The translations under genes and the position numbers were made by a program. Positions 37,101 through 52,200 of a DNA stretch of 64,000 bases are shown here, one piece after another; the stretch's first letter is position 1; each line of letters opens with the position of its first letter. The stretch is taken from NCBI GenBank assembly GCA_037976565.1, contig CP137685.1:19518449-19582448 (forward strand), written 5' to 3'. This stretch comes from Mesocentrotus franciscanus (Eukaryota > Echinodermata > Echinoidea > Camarodonta > Strongylocentrotidae). The notes under the pieces are model-generated. The model had not been told where the DNA came from, did no database searches, and saw only the letters and a program-made list of their open reading frames with translations.

Positions 37101-40100
37101 TTGGAATGTTTAGGGCTTGGCATTTTTGCCGGTAAAGGGTAGTTGCCTTGGTAAACATCGCGGTCAGGCTCCGGTTTGGCATTTTTTGGCGTGTTTGGAT
37201 GACAGTGTAAATGCCCCTACTGAGAGAAAGGGAGAGAGAGAGAGAAAGGGGGAGCTGACGGAGGAGTGAAGTTAGGAACAGATGCTCCTATACTTCATCC
37301 ACACACCAGCCGTTAATACCATCCCATGGATGGGAGGACGCATTCCTCTGCTGTTTTCACTTTACTCAAAACTTTCATGTTGAAATCTAAAACAAATGTT
37401 ACACCGCAACTTTGGTGACCTGAGATAATACATGACAGAAGTGGAAGATAGCGCTAGTCTCAAAGATGAAACCCTTATTTTTATCCACACATAAGTGAAA
37501 ATTTTCCACTAATAAAAGTGATTTTAAATTCCAAAATCACAAGAAGACCAATAAGTGTCAAGACCTGACATAATTCTAAAATATTTAAAAATCACTTAAT
37601 ACTAGTCTTAATAAAAACAGACATTGCTTGGTGATAGTGACTTAATAGTGGAAGGAGAAATGTCTGAACATGAAGGCTAGGAGAAACATGAGGATGATAA
37701 CATTAAATAGGAAATTAGGATAGGAGTGAAGCAATTGGCTCTACTAAATTGATCTTTGTTTGGGTATGAGCATCTGGGGCTGATTTTACAGCTTGGTGTA
37801 AATATGTTAACCTTTTGTACAAATAGCTTTAGTACATTGATAGATAGTAATCATTAGGTATGTGTTGACTGTCTGTCAGTCATACATACTTTAAAGGAAC
37901 ATGAAAAGATGAATGAGGATAGGCCCCCCAAATGTCAATATCTATAAGGTCAGAGTAATCATTATGATACATTGACTACTGTTAGGAAATGTTCCTGTTC
38001 AAGCGATGGTGCTAATTTATCCGAGAATGGTTTTCATATCATTTAAATCAACATAGATCTTGTTGAAATTATGAAAATGACCATCCTTCCAGTTTTCACC
38101 ATTATCATCATCATTGTCAAAAGCCTTACCATCGCCACGGCCATCACTTTCGCCACTCTGTTTATCTTATTTTTCTTCTTTCATTCAAATAAACTTATTA
38201 CAAGGGTTGGATTGCCCTTTAATACAGGGGTCACTTGGTTCTAGTATTAAGTAATGGGTTAACATATTTAACATTTACGATGATCAAGTATATGCCTACA
38301 GGTCCAGACTATAGGTCAAACATAGAGCTTAATGAACAAACTTTGCTTTGTATGATGTTCATGTAAAGATGTATGGGATAGGCCTCATTAACATGGACAT
38401 AAACATCAAGAAGGTTAAGATTATCATTATAATACAATGGATGAGGGTGGAGTAATAGCTCTGACTTGCTCTGCAATGATACGAAAGGTCACTAGCACTG
38501 CCATTGGCAAGACTATACCCCCATCAACATTACCATCGTCATCATCAGTGACAGCATCATATCAGCATCATTATCAGCATCAGTATCATCACCATAATCA
38601 TCAGTGTCAGTAAATCATCACATAATCACTGTGATCTTCCATCCCCCAGTAAAGCTTTTGAAACATGACATGTCAACACAAATTCCCAAAAGTCCCCTTA
38701 CAACATTTTTAGGTGTTTGTGAATGCAACTATGAAAATCACTAAAAATATTTTTAAAATGATTCTCCATTTCTTTTAAAGATATTAATATTGCAAAAGAT
38801 ATAAAATCTTTGTTAATATCAAGCCTTTTTTCAAAGTAAACTGCACTGTCAAAATATTGGTCTCCTTTACGATCTGAGATACTAACCTATTCATGATACT
38901 TCAACGAGCATATTCAAAAATAGATAGATGGACAGGACTTTAAACAAGACGTCACTTCTAAAAGTCGATGATGGTCGAGTGAGTGAGTCGAAAGAGGAAG
39001 TTGAAATCCAATCTTGTAGGTCATTCTTACATGGGAAGGGTTGTCACAAGAAGGCTACAGTGACATTCTGTCTGTCAAAACACTCTGTATTCTCTGTTCT
39101 TCCCCCTTAGTATCAATATTAGCTTCCTACACTTGCTCTTAATCTTGAACTCATAAATTAGCATAATCATTTTATTCCATATATTAATATCAGCTCTGTA
39201 TACACTGCTTTTTAGTCTTAGTACTCCTTAAATGAGGGAATCCCTTGAATAAATTAGCATAAATATTGACTTCATTGCCCAATAAATATTACGCTTTATT
39301 TGCGAAATAGCTAGCTAATTCCGGGCACGTCTTCATCATCCCAAAGTCAAAGTGATGACGGAGATGACTTATCAATCCCATCATGCAATGTATCGATCGC
39401 ACAATTTACTTAACTATTTCTGGTTTTCTATTGTTTGTAAATATTAGACATCTCGTTAAGCCTAGGTAGTCTCCATCCGCACAAAAAGCGTGCGCTTGTT
39501 TGTCGAGTATGTCTCTAAAGTGCACATGTGCCAACATCGGGCTGAATAATAATGAAGCTTGAGCTAGTTCGGTTTTCTGTACTTTTAGTTGATGAAGATG
39601 GATTTTCAAACATCAGGATAATTCCCCGGATTAGAAAGTAGCTGGCTATTTGGCCAATTTCGGGTTGATGAAGACACACCTTTAGTGAGTGAGGCCTATT
39701 AGCAACTTGTTCAATCTCATCTGGATGCCTATACTGACATGATGACCTGATCCCATCACAAATAAACATTCCCTGGCATAGCCTAGATGACAAGGGGGAC
39801 ATCTTAGACTCTTATTAGATGTCATTAAAGACATATCATATCAGGCTCAAACTCCTGACCTCGGTAAGTCATTAAACAACCATCGCCAGTGACATGCTAG
39901 GCTGTCTCTGTTGCCCTGTTCAAACTCATCTCCACTGCTTCAACTTGAACTTGGTACTATTCACTACATAGGGTTTCTTGCTCCTTTGAACAGGGTTAGA
40001 ATGATGGTACACTGGTCCTTTTCCTTCAGATAGCGCTTGAAGTTACTTCTTGCTCAATCTTTGTGACGACAATAGTAATGTCTTGAAGACTGCTAACACA

Positions 40101-43100
40101 TGACTACAGTTTGAACATGGCACTATGTGCCATCTTATGCAGTCATACCAAAAGTGCAAATAGAAACTTTTCATGACCCTCCCCCCTATGCACACACACA
40201 CACAAAAAAGGTATACAAATATTTACTGGATCATAAAGCATATGTTGTATTTGCAGTTAAGTTTTCAAGTCCACCCTACCTTCAATTTAATACTTTAAAT
40301 TCTCTTTGCCAAGTACTGTAATTCAAATAAAAGACTATGCCAGGCAAAAATAATTTTTTTTTTGGAGGGGGGGGGGGGGGTAGTGATCTTAACTTCAACA
40401 GGGAACAAAATAAGTTCGAGTGAAGTTGGTTTCAAGTTAGCAAATTCAACAGTGCCATGTCTTAAGCTGTGGCATTTTAGCGCGAGACTGCCCCATTCAT
40501 CCACTCACAACCCCGGATTTAATTCACATACTCCATGTAAACACAAACATTCCGATGGCAACATTAACGATTGAGAATTGAGATGCCATCCTGCCAGGAA
40601 TAAACATAATCCTTCCATGATACTGACTTTAAGAGTACCATCTGATGTACTGAGAAATGTATTTGTTGACTTGAGAAGTAAAAACATTGGGATAAAATGA
40701 GAGGAAAATGTGTTTAGGTATTAAAAAAAAAGAGTACCGATTTACAACAAAACAATAACTACCATGGAATTTAGGTGTCGTAGTATAGTGGTTCATTCAC
40801 TTGACTCTCAATCCAAGGGTTTATGGTTCAAATCCCAGCATGGCACTAATGTCCTTTGGCAATTGCTGGGGTAATAATAATTGCAGGGCCAGCAAGAAGA
40901 GAAGTATTGATACTGATGTGGCCACCCTGGGGAAATATGACCCAAATTATTATTATTATTTATTAATAACAGAAATTTTCCTACTTCAGAAAGAAAATAA
41001 CTTTAAGAAAACTGTCAATCACCATGGACTTGAAAAATAAATTATAATTCAGAATCTATTTGTATTTATAGAATAGTGGCAGAATATTAAAACATTAATT
41101 CGTCAACAATCCATTACTATACCCCCAAAGTATAGATATATCATATATTTGTTATCTACTTGCTAATAAAATAATATATTCAGTGTAATGAAAGGGAAAT
41201 GGCTGTTAAAATGGTCGCAATATACAATTAAAAAGTAAATTATTCAGACTTCTTGTAAATTCTATGATTTTCATGTGTTTTTCTTAAATCAAGAATGAAA
41301 GGTGGACTGGTTGAATCAGGGCCTTTGTTGAATACTTTTAGATGTAAGCTTTAATTGGTAACATTCTGGAAAAAAACATAAATCGGGACGAACCAATTTT
41401 TCATATGCTTAGAAAATATCAAACTTGGTAAGGGTATGAATAATTTGATTGTTAACTGTAGGATTCAGGTTCATAATTAATGACTCATCATTTTTCACAG
41501 AATCTCTTTGCATTATAATGATCTTTTCTACTTAAAATTTGCTTAATTAATATTTCAATTAGAAAAACAGCCTGAGCTGATATGTGGGTACAGGTAAAAA
41601 AATAAAAACAAAACTAATTTATACTCTTCTGGTGTAGCCAAGATCACAAATCTAAATTGACAGCACACATCTATATCACTTTCCCTGCTGAGAAATACTT
41701 TATTAATCTCCCTTTTCTAACCCATTTGAGAATCTATGACTCAGGCAAGTACAACAAATTTCTCAATTATTCATACAGATGGTCAATCTATTAAAATAAT
41801 AATGTTTACAAAGAATATGGGTGTACTTTTTCTGTTCTTTTTTTAATAAAAAAAGGGTCTATGTTTCCCCCTCTGTATGGATAGGAAGTTATGACTCACG
41901 CTGGGTTTTCATTTCTGGTTTATTTATATGAACAACAAGACCAACAATGAATTGATTTGTGGGATTTTTCGTCATATCCATGGACCCAATGGCAAAGTTA
42001 TTCTTGTGGTTTTGTAGTAACTAGTTTTTAGTGGTCGCTCGTGAGGGTATAAATTACAGCCCACTTCGGAGGAGATCAAACGTGCTGCCGCCTGGTATAA
42101 CGACAGGAGGGGATTCAACAAATGATGGCAATTTGTACGATTATAGAGACTCAGAGCTTAACGCAATTGTGGAGAAGCAAACATGGAAAGCCACAAGATC
42201 TTACTCTATTCATGGGGATTTGTATTATTACTAGAAATAATCTCAACAACTTGCAGAAATGATTTCTGTAATGTAGAGGGAAATAGAATGGTGTAAACTT
42301 GAGCACAAGGGGAAGATACAGAAACTATTCAAAATAACGAGTTACATACAATTTAGAAAATATGCAGAAATCTCAATGAGAAAATGAACAATAAGGCCAT
42401 TAAAAAAAACGAAACATGTTTAGCGTCCTGCCTTTTTGAAAAATAGGAAGGAGGAGGCCCTTTTTTTTTCTTTCAAAATGGCCGCTCCGTACATTTTCCC
42501 CGACTGGCTGGGCAGCCTTTCGGGCTATTTTTCAAGATGGCCGCCAGCATTTATGTGTTTTTTTTTTTTTAATTCAGTACAAGACCATTTTAGCAGTATG
42601 TTTTTCATGTTTTTTCATTAAGATTAAAAAAAAAAAAAAAAAAAAACGCTAAACATGAATATTTTTTTATCTGGCCTAAGTGTATATGAAGGATGAAAAA
42701 AGGATAAAAACAGAAGCCTACAAGACAAAGGTGGAAAGAGAAGACAAGAGGATAGGCTAGCCAGGCTATTATGAAAGAAGTGTAAGAAAATGAAATCAAC
42801 TCAATATAGAAGAGCTGTCTTCAATACCGGTAAGCAAAGCACAAAGTTAATAATCAAATAAGTGAGAAGGAGAAGAGGAGAGAGAGAGAGAGAGGGAGGG
42901 AGAGAGGAAGAGAGAGAGAGAAGGAGAAAGAGAGAGAGAGAGAAGGAGAAAGAGAGAGAGAGAGAGAGAAGGAGAGAGGGAGAGGAGAGAGGGAAAAAGA
43001 ATACAAAGACGGAGAGACAAGTTATCTATCGCATTAATGGGAACATTCTTTTTCAACAGGAAATTCTGGAACATGAATTACACAATTAGCCAAAAACATT

Positions 43101-46100
43101 TCAGAGAAATGCAACTCTCTTCAACATGAGTGACTATAATAAAAACAGGAATCATTAAACTGTGTGTGCTTGCTGCACCAAAAGCCTGAGGCGGTCTCCA
43201 AACTCCCGCACAACGCACGCACCAAATCAAAACAGACATACACGTGTAATCGTTGCAGCCTCTGGCAACCCTGCGGATCCATCACAGAGGCTCTTCATCA
43301 GTAGACGCTACATCATTTGCATGCCTCGAAGATGCTTCCCTCCTACTCTACGCGCTATGACTGGCGTCCGCTGGACTTATTCCCCGCCTAAATTACATCA
43401 ATAATCATAAAGAGCCCCCTTCATTCTCCCCTCCCATTTAGGGGATTTGACGAAGAGAGACACAAAACCAAGGAATGAGCATGTCTTTTTTTCTGGGGCC
43501 ATAACTATAATTCTTGCATTAATATGGAGCCTCTGCATATTTAGACTGTTGTCTTTTTATCGTTGCTGATATTCGACATGCTTGTCTGGCATTTGAGCAA
43601 AAGAAAAACAGATTAAGGATTTTCAGAGAATTTGGGTTGAGATTCATAAACAATGTGGTAAATTTGTTCATACAAAAAATTAGTAGATTTATATCTATCT
43701 AGTGTTATTGTTAATTTAGGGAAGTATTACAGAAATTCAATTGGCAAATAATGTCAACCTTTATTCATTTGCTTGGGCCAATTGAGACTTTGTCATTTGA
43801 TTACCATTGTTCATAAACCTTTACCCATAAATTCCAGACTGTTTCACAACTGCTATCGCATGACAAGTTCTCAACTTCATCCTCAATTTGAAAATTTGAA
43901 ATAGATTCTCTTGTGATTGTGATTAGAGTTTGATATTGAGAAGAAGCTGTAAGTTCAAAATAGAATTCAAAGAAAAACTGTGTAAAAGGTCTACTCGTAA
44001 AGGCAAACAATTGCATTAAAAAATATCAAAGATATTAAGCTTTTAAAAATTTATTTTGTTACAGGATGTGAGCCATTTTTAATATTTAGGGGACAAATCT
44101 CCCTCCCCCCACCTTAATTTTTTTTTTTTGCAAACAGATAAGTAATAATATAATGTGGGAGTTTGCACAAGTGAATGCAAACAAACCTTTCTGCATGTAG
44201 TGTAGTCACATATTTGCGTTTCACTTTATTTATAATTCAAGCAGTGCGTTCATATCTACATATGAAGGGACTTAATTTCTAATTGGAGGACAAAAAACCC
44301 ATAAAGGGGTGCCATGGCTCGGTGGTAGAGCAGTGGTCTGGTAACAGGGAGGTCTTGGGTTCGCAGCCAAGTCGATGCACCAGTGCCCTTCGATAAGTTA
44401 TTAATCTTCATTACCCAGTCCCTTGGATAGGACTTAAAGTCATAGGTCCCCCTGGTTGCTTACAAGCATACACATGCTTTCTTAGCAGTAAGGAAAAACA
44501 AACCAACAAACCAATATTAAAAGCAAGTTATCCTCAGCATTGTAGGTAACAGACATGTCTACTCAAAACTCATCAATGTTATATGGCTGTTGACATCTAT
44601 AATTAAACACTTTGGAATCATCTCGGCATTTCATTGAACTCCTACACAATCCAATTTACATATTCTACATACGTTGGAAATGCAGACTTTCAAATTAATT
44701 GCAAAGTACATTTTAACCATTGCTATTGAATGACTTCTGTTAATGCACTCATGCTTGAACAGCCTTTCATTACGTCTAATTTCCTATCAAAAATTTAGAG
44801 CAAACCTTTTCCAATTGCTTACGGTTCACAAACCAAAATAACTAGGGCGACGCAAAGTGCAACATTTGCCTACACTAGATTTTTAAACTAACCCGAAGCG
44901 AAAGGCAAGCAGTTGATAGCGTTTGAGCTGGCCATCCATTAGAGTTTATTGCTACTAGAATTATTAATTGTAGTACTCCCAATCTTTCATGCACTGATTC
45001 GAGAGCGGCTGAATTTTTTAGACGGATTGGATAAATAGTGAGTACGCTTCAATCATTTTGGACATAGGGGAAACGACCAGGGGTCATCGATTCCTCTGTC
45101 CACTACAGGAATGAAATAAATGACTAAGTCCTCTTGTAGTTGTATTAACCCCTGAACTACTGGGTCGGAGATCTATCATGTTCAAAGCTTATGAGAACCT
45201 GAAACATTGATAGATGAACTATTGTAGAGAGGTTCCTTTTGGTGCATGTACGCTGTTGGCATGAACGAAATGCTATGTGAGTTGAAATATAAGTCTTGTC
45301 AGTTGAAAATAGACAATATACAGATGGAAGATCTTTCATTGCTGCCATTAAGCAAAAAGCAATGTTTATTTTGTTCTTTATCAGAGACAGCAGACTGTTT
45401 GTTTTCTTGATATAAATAACTGCACCAAAATGTTGATAACAGATCATTTACAGTCCATGTAAATCCATTGTGACCTCTTACAAAATCAAACACAGATTTA
45501 TAATTGCAAATGCAACCTAAAATAAATATATTTTTTGAAGATGACGACAAAGCAGTATGACTTTCAAGGATGACTTTTTAACCTGTCATGGTAACTTTTC
45601 AGCAATATCACAGCAATAAGTCTTTAACATCTCACACTGATGATGTGATGTAGATATATATGAGATCAATTTACAGCCGGTGTAGCATGCTTTTGTGCTT
45701 GCTGACAGAGTGCAAACACATCATAACTCAGGAAGTACAAGCAGTTCCAAACGGTGAAAATATTAAGTGTCTTAATTTTTACCTCAAACAATCTTAAATG
45801 AGGTTCATATAGAGGACAGTCCCTTTTAATCAAGAGAGACAAACTTTAATAAAGGCTGCTATTCAACTTTTGATATTGCAAAAAGAAAAGAAAGATGCCA
45901 TTTTATATTTTTCTTCAAATATTGCTTCTAAAGGTTGGGAAAGTGGCAGGCAGAGTTTTCTTACCAGTGTTCTTTTTTTGGAGGGAACTTCTCGTTGCCC
46001 TCATACTCATGATTTATGAATAGTTGGAGATTTATGTATGTATTGATCATTAACTTCCTGAATGTTTATACTGGGTTCCGTCTTTGTTGCTGTACACTGA

Positions 46101-49100
46101 TCTCATTTGCATATCTATAGCCCTCAGCAACACCAAATGGGGGTGGTGTTGACTTTCAAAATAATACTCACTTCAATTTCTATACTTGGGACTAATGGCT
46201 TTTCTCTGCAAATCAATTTGGGTGTCAATTACAATATTTCAAGGCTGTCTTTATTTTTGATGTTTCCATGCGGAAAGCATTTTGTGATTTTTTTAATTGC
46301 TGCAGATATGTTAAGAAATTGCTGTGGGTAATTGCTACATTGCATTTCCGGCAAAATGTATTATATCTATTATAATGAGAAAGCACTTTTTAGTACCGGA
46401 TATCTCGGATACTATCAATAGGTGTTTATAAGTACTTAAACAAAACTATCATGTTTATTAGCTTCAATCAAATACAGAAAAACATATGTTCCATTGAAAA
46501 GAAAAGCCAACATAGGTTTAGAAAACCTGTGAGTAGAATATTATGCTAGCATAGGGAGAAACATGTGCTGTCTTCTAGCAAATATATCACATGCTAATCC
46601 TTAATATTTTAGGATTATATTTTCCTTTCTCATACTTTTAATCCCCAAAACATATTTTCACATATGTTTATTTCATATTTTGAGTTTACATATTTCTTTT
46701 CTCATACAGTCAGTCCCATGCACTTATTTTCATGTGTCCTCATCTACTGAACTAACCCTAATGAGGCAGCATACATTAACAGCTTTCTCCATATCACCAA
46801 CGAGCATTCTCTATTGGCTTCTTCAAAGTGGCCCCACTGGAAGTACGATCCATGATTCACGCACTTGCGGAGACAATAAGTCTGGTTAATATTTTTCATG
46901 CTTCGACCCCGTATTTGGATGGATCTTTTGACCAAACAGGGGGTATGGTGAAATGGGACCTGACATGGACCGTGAAGATAAAGTAGACACTTCTTGGCTT
47001 CCATTTAGACTCCTTGCTAATAGCTGACAAGACAATTGGTCTCCGTGAAGATGTTAAGCTGACGGACGGACGGGGAAAGGAATGGGAGACAGAGAGTAAG
47101 AGGGAGGGAGAAAGAAAGGGGAGGTTTCAAAATAAAAAACAGAAAGTGGGTCAGAGATAGAGAGAGAGGGAGAGAGAAAGAGAGAAGGGGGGGGGGGGAG
47201 AACGAAGGTCAGAAAAAGGACATGATGATAGAGAGACATTTAAAAAAAACAGGGAAAGAGAAAGAGAGTGAAAAAAAATGAAAGAAAGACAAGGGAGAAA
47301 TAGATTGAAAGAGATAAAACAGGATAGAAGAGAGAATGATAGACAAAAAGCCAAAGACGGACAAAGATAAAGATAAAAGAGGCATAATATAAAGAGATAA
47401 TAAGAGAGGAGAAAGAAAGGAGACAGACAGCTGAATAGAGAATGAAGGAAATATAATAGAAGAGATAGAAATAGAAAGAGATGATAAAGCAGAGAACATA
47501 AGAGAATAAACACAGAGGAAGAGAGGAAGAGAGGAAGAGAGATAGAGAGGGGACACTATCAGTTGTGTACAGAGATGTCTGACATGAGATGCTTATGGAG
47601 AAAGGATACGCAAAATATCTCCGGGGCATCGGATCAAATTTGGTAAAGTGCACAGGCAATCTGCGTGAATCTATCATGTTTGCATGCCAAAAGACACCAG
47701 GATGTATTCATAGATGTTTTTTTCTCATTATGTCTATCTTGTTTCACGAGAGGCTTGCATTAAGAGTGACCTGTTGCAGCGCTGCACAGGCAGGCGTTGC
47801 TCCGATCATGTTTTTTCCACGACTGGGAATAATATGCCAACAATAATGACAGCTTGTCTGGTGAATCAACGAGATTGCTTACAATTCTGGGGTTACATTT
47901 CATAATGGTAATAGCCATCGTGTTCTTATCTGAAGATTTCATATTTCATTACTCTAGCTAATCCTTGGAACAAAATGGAGGCATTCTCCAGAGGTTCCCT
48001 CTCTTCATGAAATGTATCCTTTCTTTCTTTTTTTCTTTTGAAGAGTTCTGGAGCCATGTTCTATTTCTCCTATCTATTTTTTAACCTGTGACATTCTCTG
48101 AGGGGAAATATTGCTAAAAGGGCTGAATAAAAGCAAATATATAAACTTCATTCAAAAAAAAGATACACAAGAGACATTTGTAGCATGTGCAGTACATGGC
48201 AGATGAGGAGTTGGAGGGGGAACAGGAGTTACCAGTATCCGCTCCAAGCTACAATCTGCCAATACTATTACATGCATGTGTCCTCAGCAAAAAAGGTGTG
48301 CCCGCTGTGTGTCAAATTTCAAAACTTGTTTCACATATTTTTTTTTATTGTCAGAGATTATGGACACATACTTGTGCCCCCCATCAAAGAACCCTGGATA
48401 CGCCACTGACTTGGCACAGTGATCAATAAAGTAGAAGACCTCTTTTTAATCTCAAAGGAGATCAATGACCATTCTATAAGGAGCTTTCCCTAGTATACTC
48501 CATGCCTTCAATTTATGATAATTCTCAAAATATGAAAGCATACCTTTCAAGTTTTAAACAAGTTTCAACCTCTCAATTTTCAAGGCCGAGCTTTTAAGCG
48601 CTCAAATAAAAATATCAGGAAAATCATGACTATGAATATTGGCAACCCAGTGACATGTTTACTGACACAGCGGTAATGTGTCGGGCAGCTCACGAGAAAC
48701 GTTGCAATTTCGACACTTAAACATAACAGCTGAAGCACCAGCAAGAGTGAGGTAAATGTACACAGGACTACCACAACTAAAGGCCTTTAGACACGCAATG
48801 TTGGGGTCATCTAGAATATGACATTTTGCTTGCTTTTAATGCCTCCCGCACAGAAAATTGGACAAATAAACTACAAGCCATGCTTTACAAATGTGAACAA
48901 TCAGCATGAGTACTTCATTGTAGCATGTCTGGTGATTATGAAGGAGAATAAATATATGGGGGCGTGAGGACGTGGTTGGCGCAAATGAGGAACAGTAAAT
49001 GCTATCATTTCCTCATTTACGAATGCATTTTCTCTCCAATTTTCATAGAGATTTCCTGTGATATAATGGGACATTATATTGCAATGAAGTTTCAATAGCT

Positions 49101-49182
49101 TACCATATTTGAGAGAGAGAGAGAGAGAGAGAGGGAGGAAGAGAGGGAGAGAGGAGGGAGATGGGGAAAGAGTGAGGGAATA

Positions 49183-49269
<87 letters not shown>

Positions 49270-52200
49270 GAGAGAGAGAGAATAGATAAGAGGAGACAGA
49301 AAGAAAATGAAAAAGCTTTTAGAAAAGCAGGAACAATTTGAAAAAATAAACTGATAGATGAAAAACAAAATCATTATCATCAAATTTGCACTACAAATAT
49401 TCTTTAAACACTGTACGTCCGTATTGGAGCACTGCCTCAATGGCAATAATAATATGCACAAAAACCCACCCAAGCAATTCCAGCAATTTCAACATCATTA
49501 ATAATGGAAGGATCCCTCACATGACGAATGGTGTCTAAGATGCCACCACCTAAATTAACCCAGATCTAGCAGGAATAATCCGGTCAATGACCTCGTAAAA
49601 GACCTCGTAAGAACCGAGCAACCAATGGAACCTAAATCGTTGTATACTAATAGCTGGAGTCTTTGAAATAAATGCACAACATACCAAAATCATGTTTGTC
49701 AGGTCTGTCATTTTTCTAAACAATCAAAAAGTAATAATTGATGGAAAAAGTATCATCATTTTTATTGCATCATATAGTTACCAAATCATCAAAAAAGTAG
49801 TCAACTTGATACAAGCGCAACCATTATCGCCCATGGTTGTAACCATCACAATTACTAAATCATCCTCATCGTTAATCAGACAAATATCGCATTTCAATAT
49901 TGCTAGAGTCAAGATCAGGTCACGCTATATGCTACTTTTAGACAAATGATTGCTATAAAAGATCCTTTCAAATGCGAGCTTTTGATTAAAATGAATATCA
50001 CAATTCAATATTGCTAGAGTCAAGATCAGGTCACGTTATATGCTACTTTTAGACAAATGATTGCTATAAAAGATCCTTTTAAATCTAAGTTTTTGATTGG
50101 AATGAATTTCATTCTAGTCCTGTCGATCCAAGGATAGAGTGACATGATCGAGAGACATTTTCGACTTCTGAAATTTATTCTAGGAAGTATCACATGACCA
50201 AAACGCATTCATCGTCTCTCATTGTGAAAGTTACATTCATGGAAGTTATGAACTAACAAATCGCAGTCACCATGTTGCCAGAGTTTGCTCTGTAATGCGA
50301 GACTTTCTTCATTTAGCGAGAGCGAGTCAGACTATTTCTGAATGAATGAATACCTTTTTTTTCAACAGCTCATACAATGAAGACATTGGAGGATGAGTTT
50401 ATATTGAAGGTGTTGGTGGTGGTAGTGAGTTCTGTGAATCATTCATCAAATATAACAACCACTCAATATGTGTCTCTTTTGTCAATGTGTATCCAGCTTT
50501 TATTGAAGGATGATTGGGCATTTCTTATGTAATTTAAAGTATTGTAGTGCCAAGAAGTGCAATATTATGTTGTTGGCTTTCAAATGCAGGTTTACTTCCA
50601 GTACCAAACGTTGTTCTTACATCAAAATCTGGTTATTTGTTAACCTTTAGACAGGTTTGGTCATTATCATATGTCACTGCTATTGCAAGTTTAGCACTGT
50701 TTTGCAAGCTTACTTATCATTTTTCTCAAATGGGAAGCAAATATTCATGTAAATTCATTTTGACCACGATATTCAAATTGGTATTTATCACATCTAAACT
50801 TAAGAACACATACTCTCATGTATGCGTTTTAAAGGAGTTTTGAACATTCCTTGTGTTCATTGTCATATCCTATGCTAGGTTACTATCAACTTATATAAAT
50901 GAATTTGTATTGAATTTGTATTGAATTAGTGATATTGCATCACAAAATATCAGCACTGTAACAGCTATTTCGTATACATGTACATCATCTTACATAGAGT
51001 TTTGAAAGTGACCCTCTTGTAAGTCCTTATCTATATGTATGGTTACAGGGAATGACACAAAGAAAGAAAGAAAAGGGAGATAAACTAGAATTGATAAAAG
51101 TCTCTTTTAGTTCAATTCTTCGAGAGTGAAAACTGGTCCTTTTTTAATAAATTTTCTGAACGCCTACCTCTAGTGATCAACATCCTCAAGAAATCATGAA
51201 TGACAAGAGACTAGGCGAGACCCTCAAAGGTTAATAGTGTCACGATAATATGCCTGAAAATGTGTGTTTCGTCATCATGCGCTTCAAGCGTCTGTACTAA
51301 GCCGCCGGTTTATTACCCAGTCCCACCCAATAAAATCCATGGGGTGTTCACTCAAGTTTTGAGTGCTGTTGATGGTGGCAATGATCCTAATAAAACTTTC
51401 GGCATTACATCTTGAGGCGTCGAAATTGAATTGTCCAACATCAATCAAAGGAGAGTTGTATCGTGAGCTGGCCAGCCCTCTCTGTGTCCTATCCAATTCT
51501 GACACATCAAAGGCGAAAAAGAACGCTTATGAGCTATCATGATGTACTTCATATAAATGTTTCGGGCAATGATATTGGGCGATGAAACATTCGTTGAATG
51601 AAATCAAATGCGGTGAGAAAATAGCCCTTAAACGGTGACCGTGAGTCATAGATATGGGGTGGCCTTTTTCGAAAAGTATGATGCCCTTGAAAAATCGCAG
51701 TATCGTGGTGATTGTCCAATCAGAATCAAGCAAAAGTTGCCTTCAGAGTACGCCTAGAGAGTGCATGTACGGTATATATGTACATGTAAGTCCTACATAC
51801 AAAAACCCCAGTCTGTTAGGGAGTAAATAGTTTCAATATCTGCTCAAATAACTTGTACATAAAATTCACTGCATCCTACAAGACTAGAGAAGTGAGTGGT
51901 CTTTCACCTACATCATTTTTCCCCATTAAAAGCAAAGAAATATCTCTTGAAAATGCATAACAAATGATATTAGTTCTTATGATATCCTATTTTTTGAGGT
52001 GATCACTGTATAGCCAGTATTACTTTATGTTGTCTACTCGATGAGGGTTCAAAAAAGTATTCATGTGGCATAAAAATAAAAACCTGAATCTTATATTCCA
52101 CCTTACCAGTTATAATGAAAAAGGTAATTTTAATCTCTAGCATCAATTTATCTGCCCACCAGTGTAGTTTCTCTTCTTTTCTTCTATATATTACCTTGAT

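Noticed and set aside
43162..43404. 80-codon plus-strand frame in a GC-richer patch
   Set aside because: No homology recognised and it lies antisense in an UNC5 intron; kept only as a non-coding patch.
44308..44385. Possible tRNA gene
   Set aside because: The A and B boxes are good, but the acceptor and anticodon arms do not close properly and a SINE-like body follows.
47151..47677. Three overlapping minus-strand frames rich in Leu, Ser, Phe that look like membrane proteins
   Set aside because: They lie on a purine-rich repeat; the hydrophobicity is a by-product of CT-rich codons, with no splice or domain support.
48901..49473. 190-codon minus-strand open frame
   Set aside because: Driven by the (GA)n and (TA)n tract at 49111-49280.
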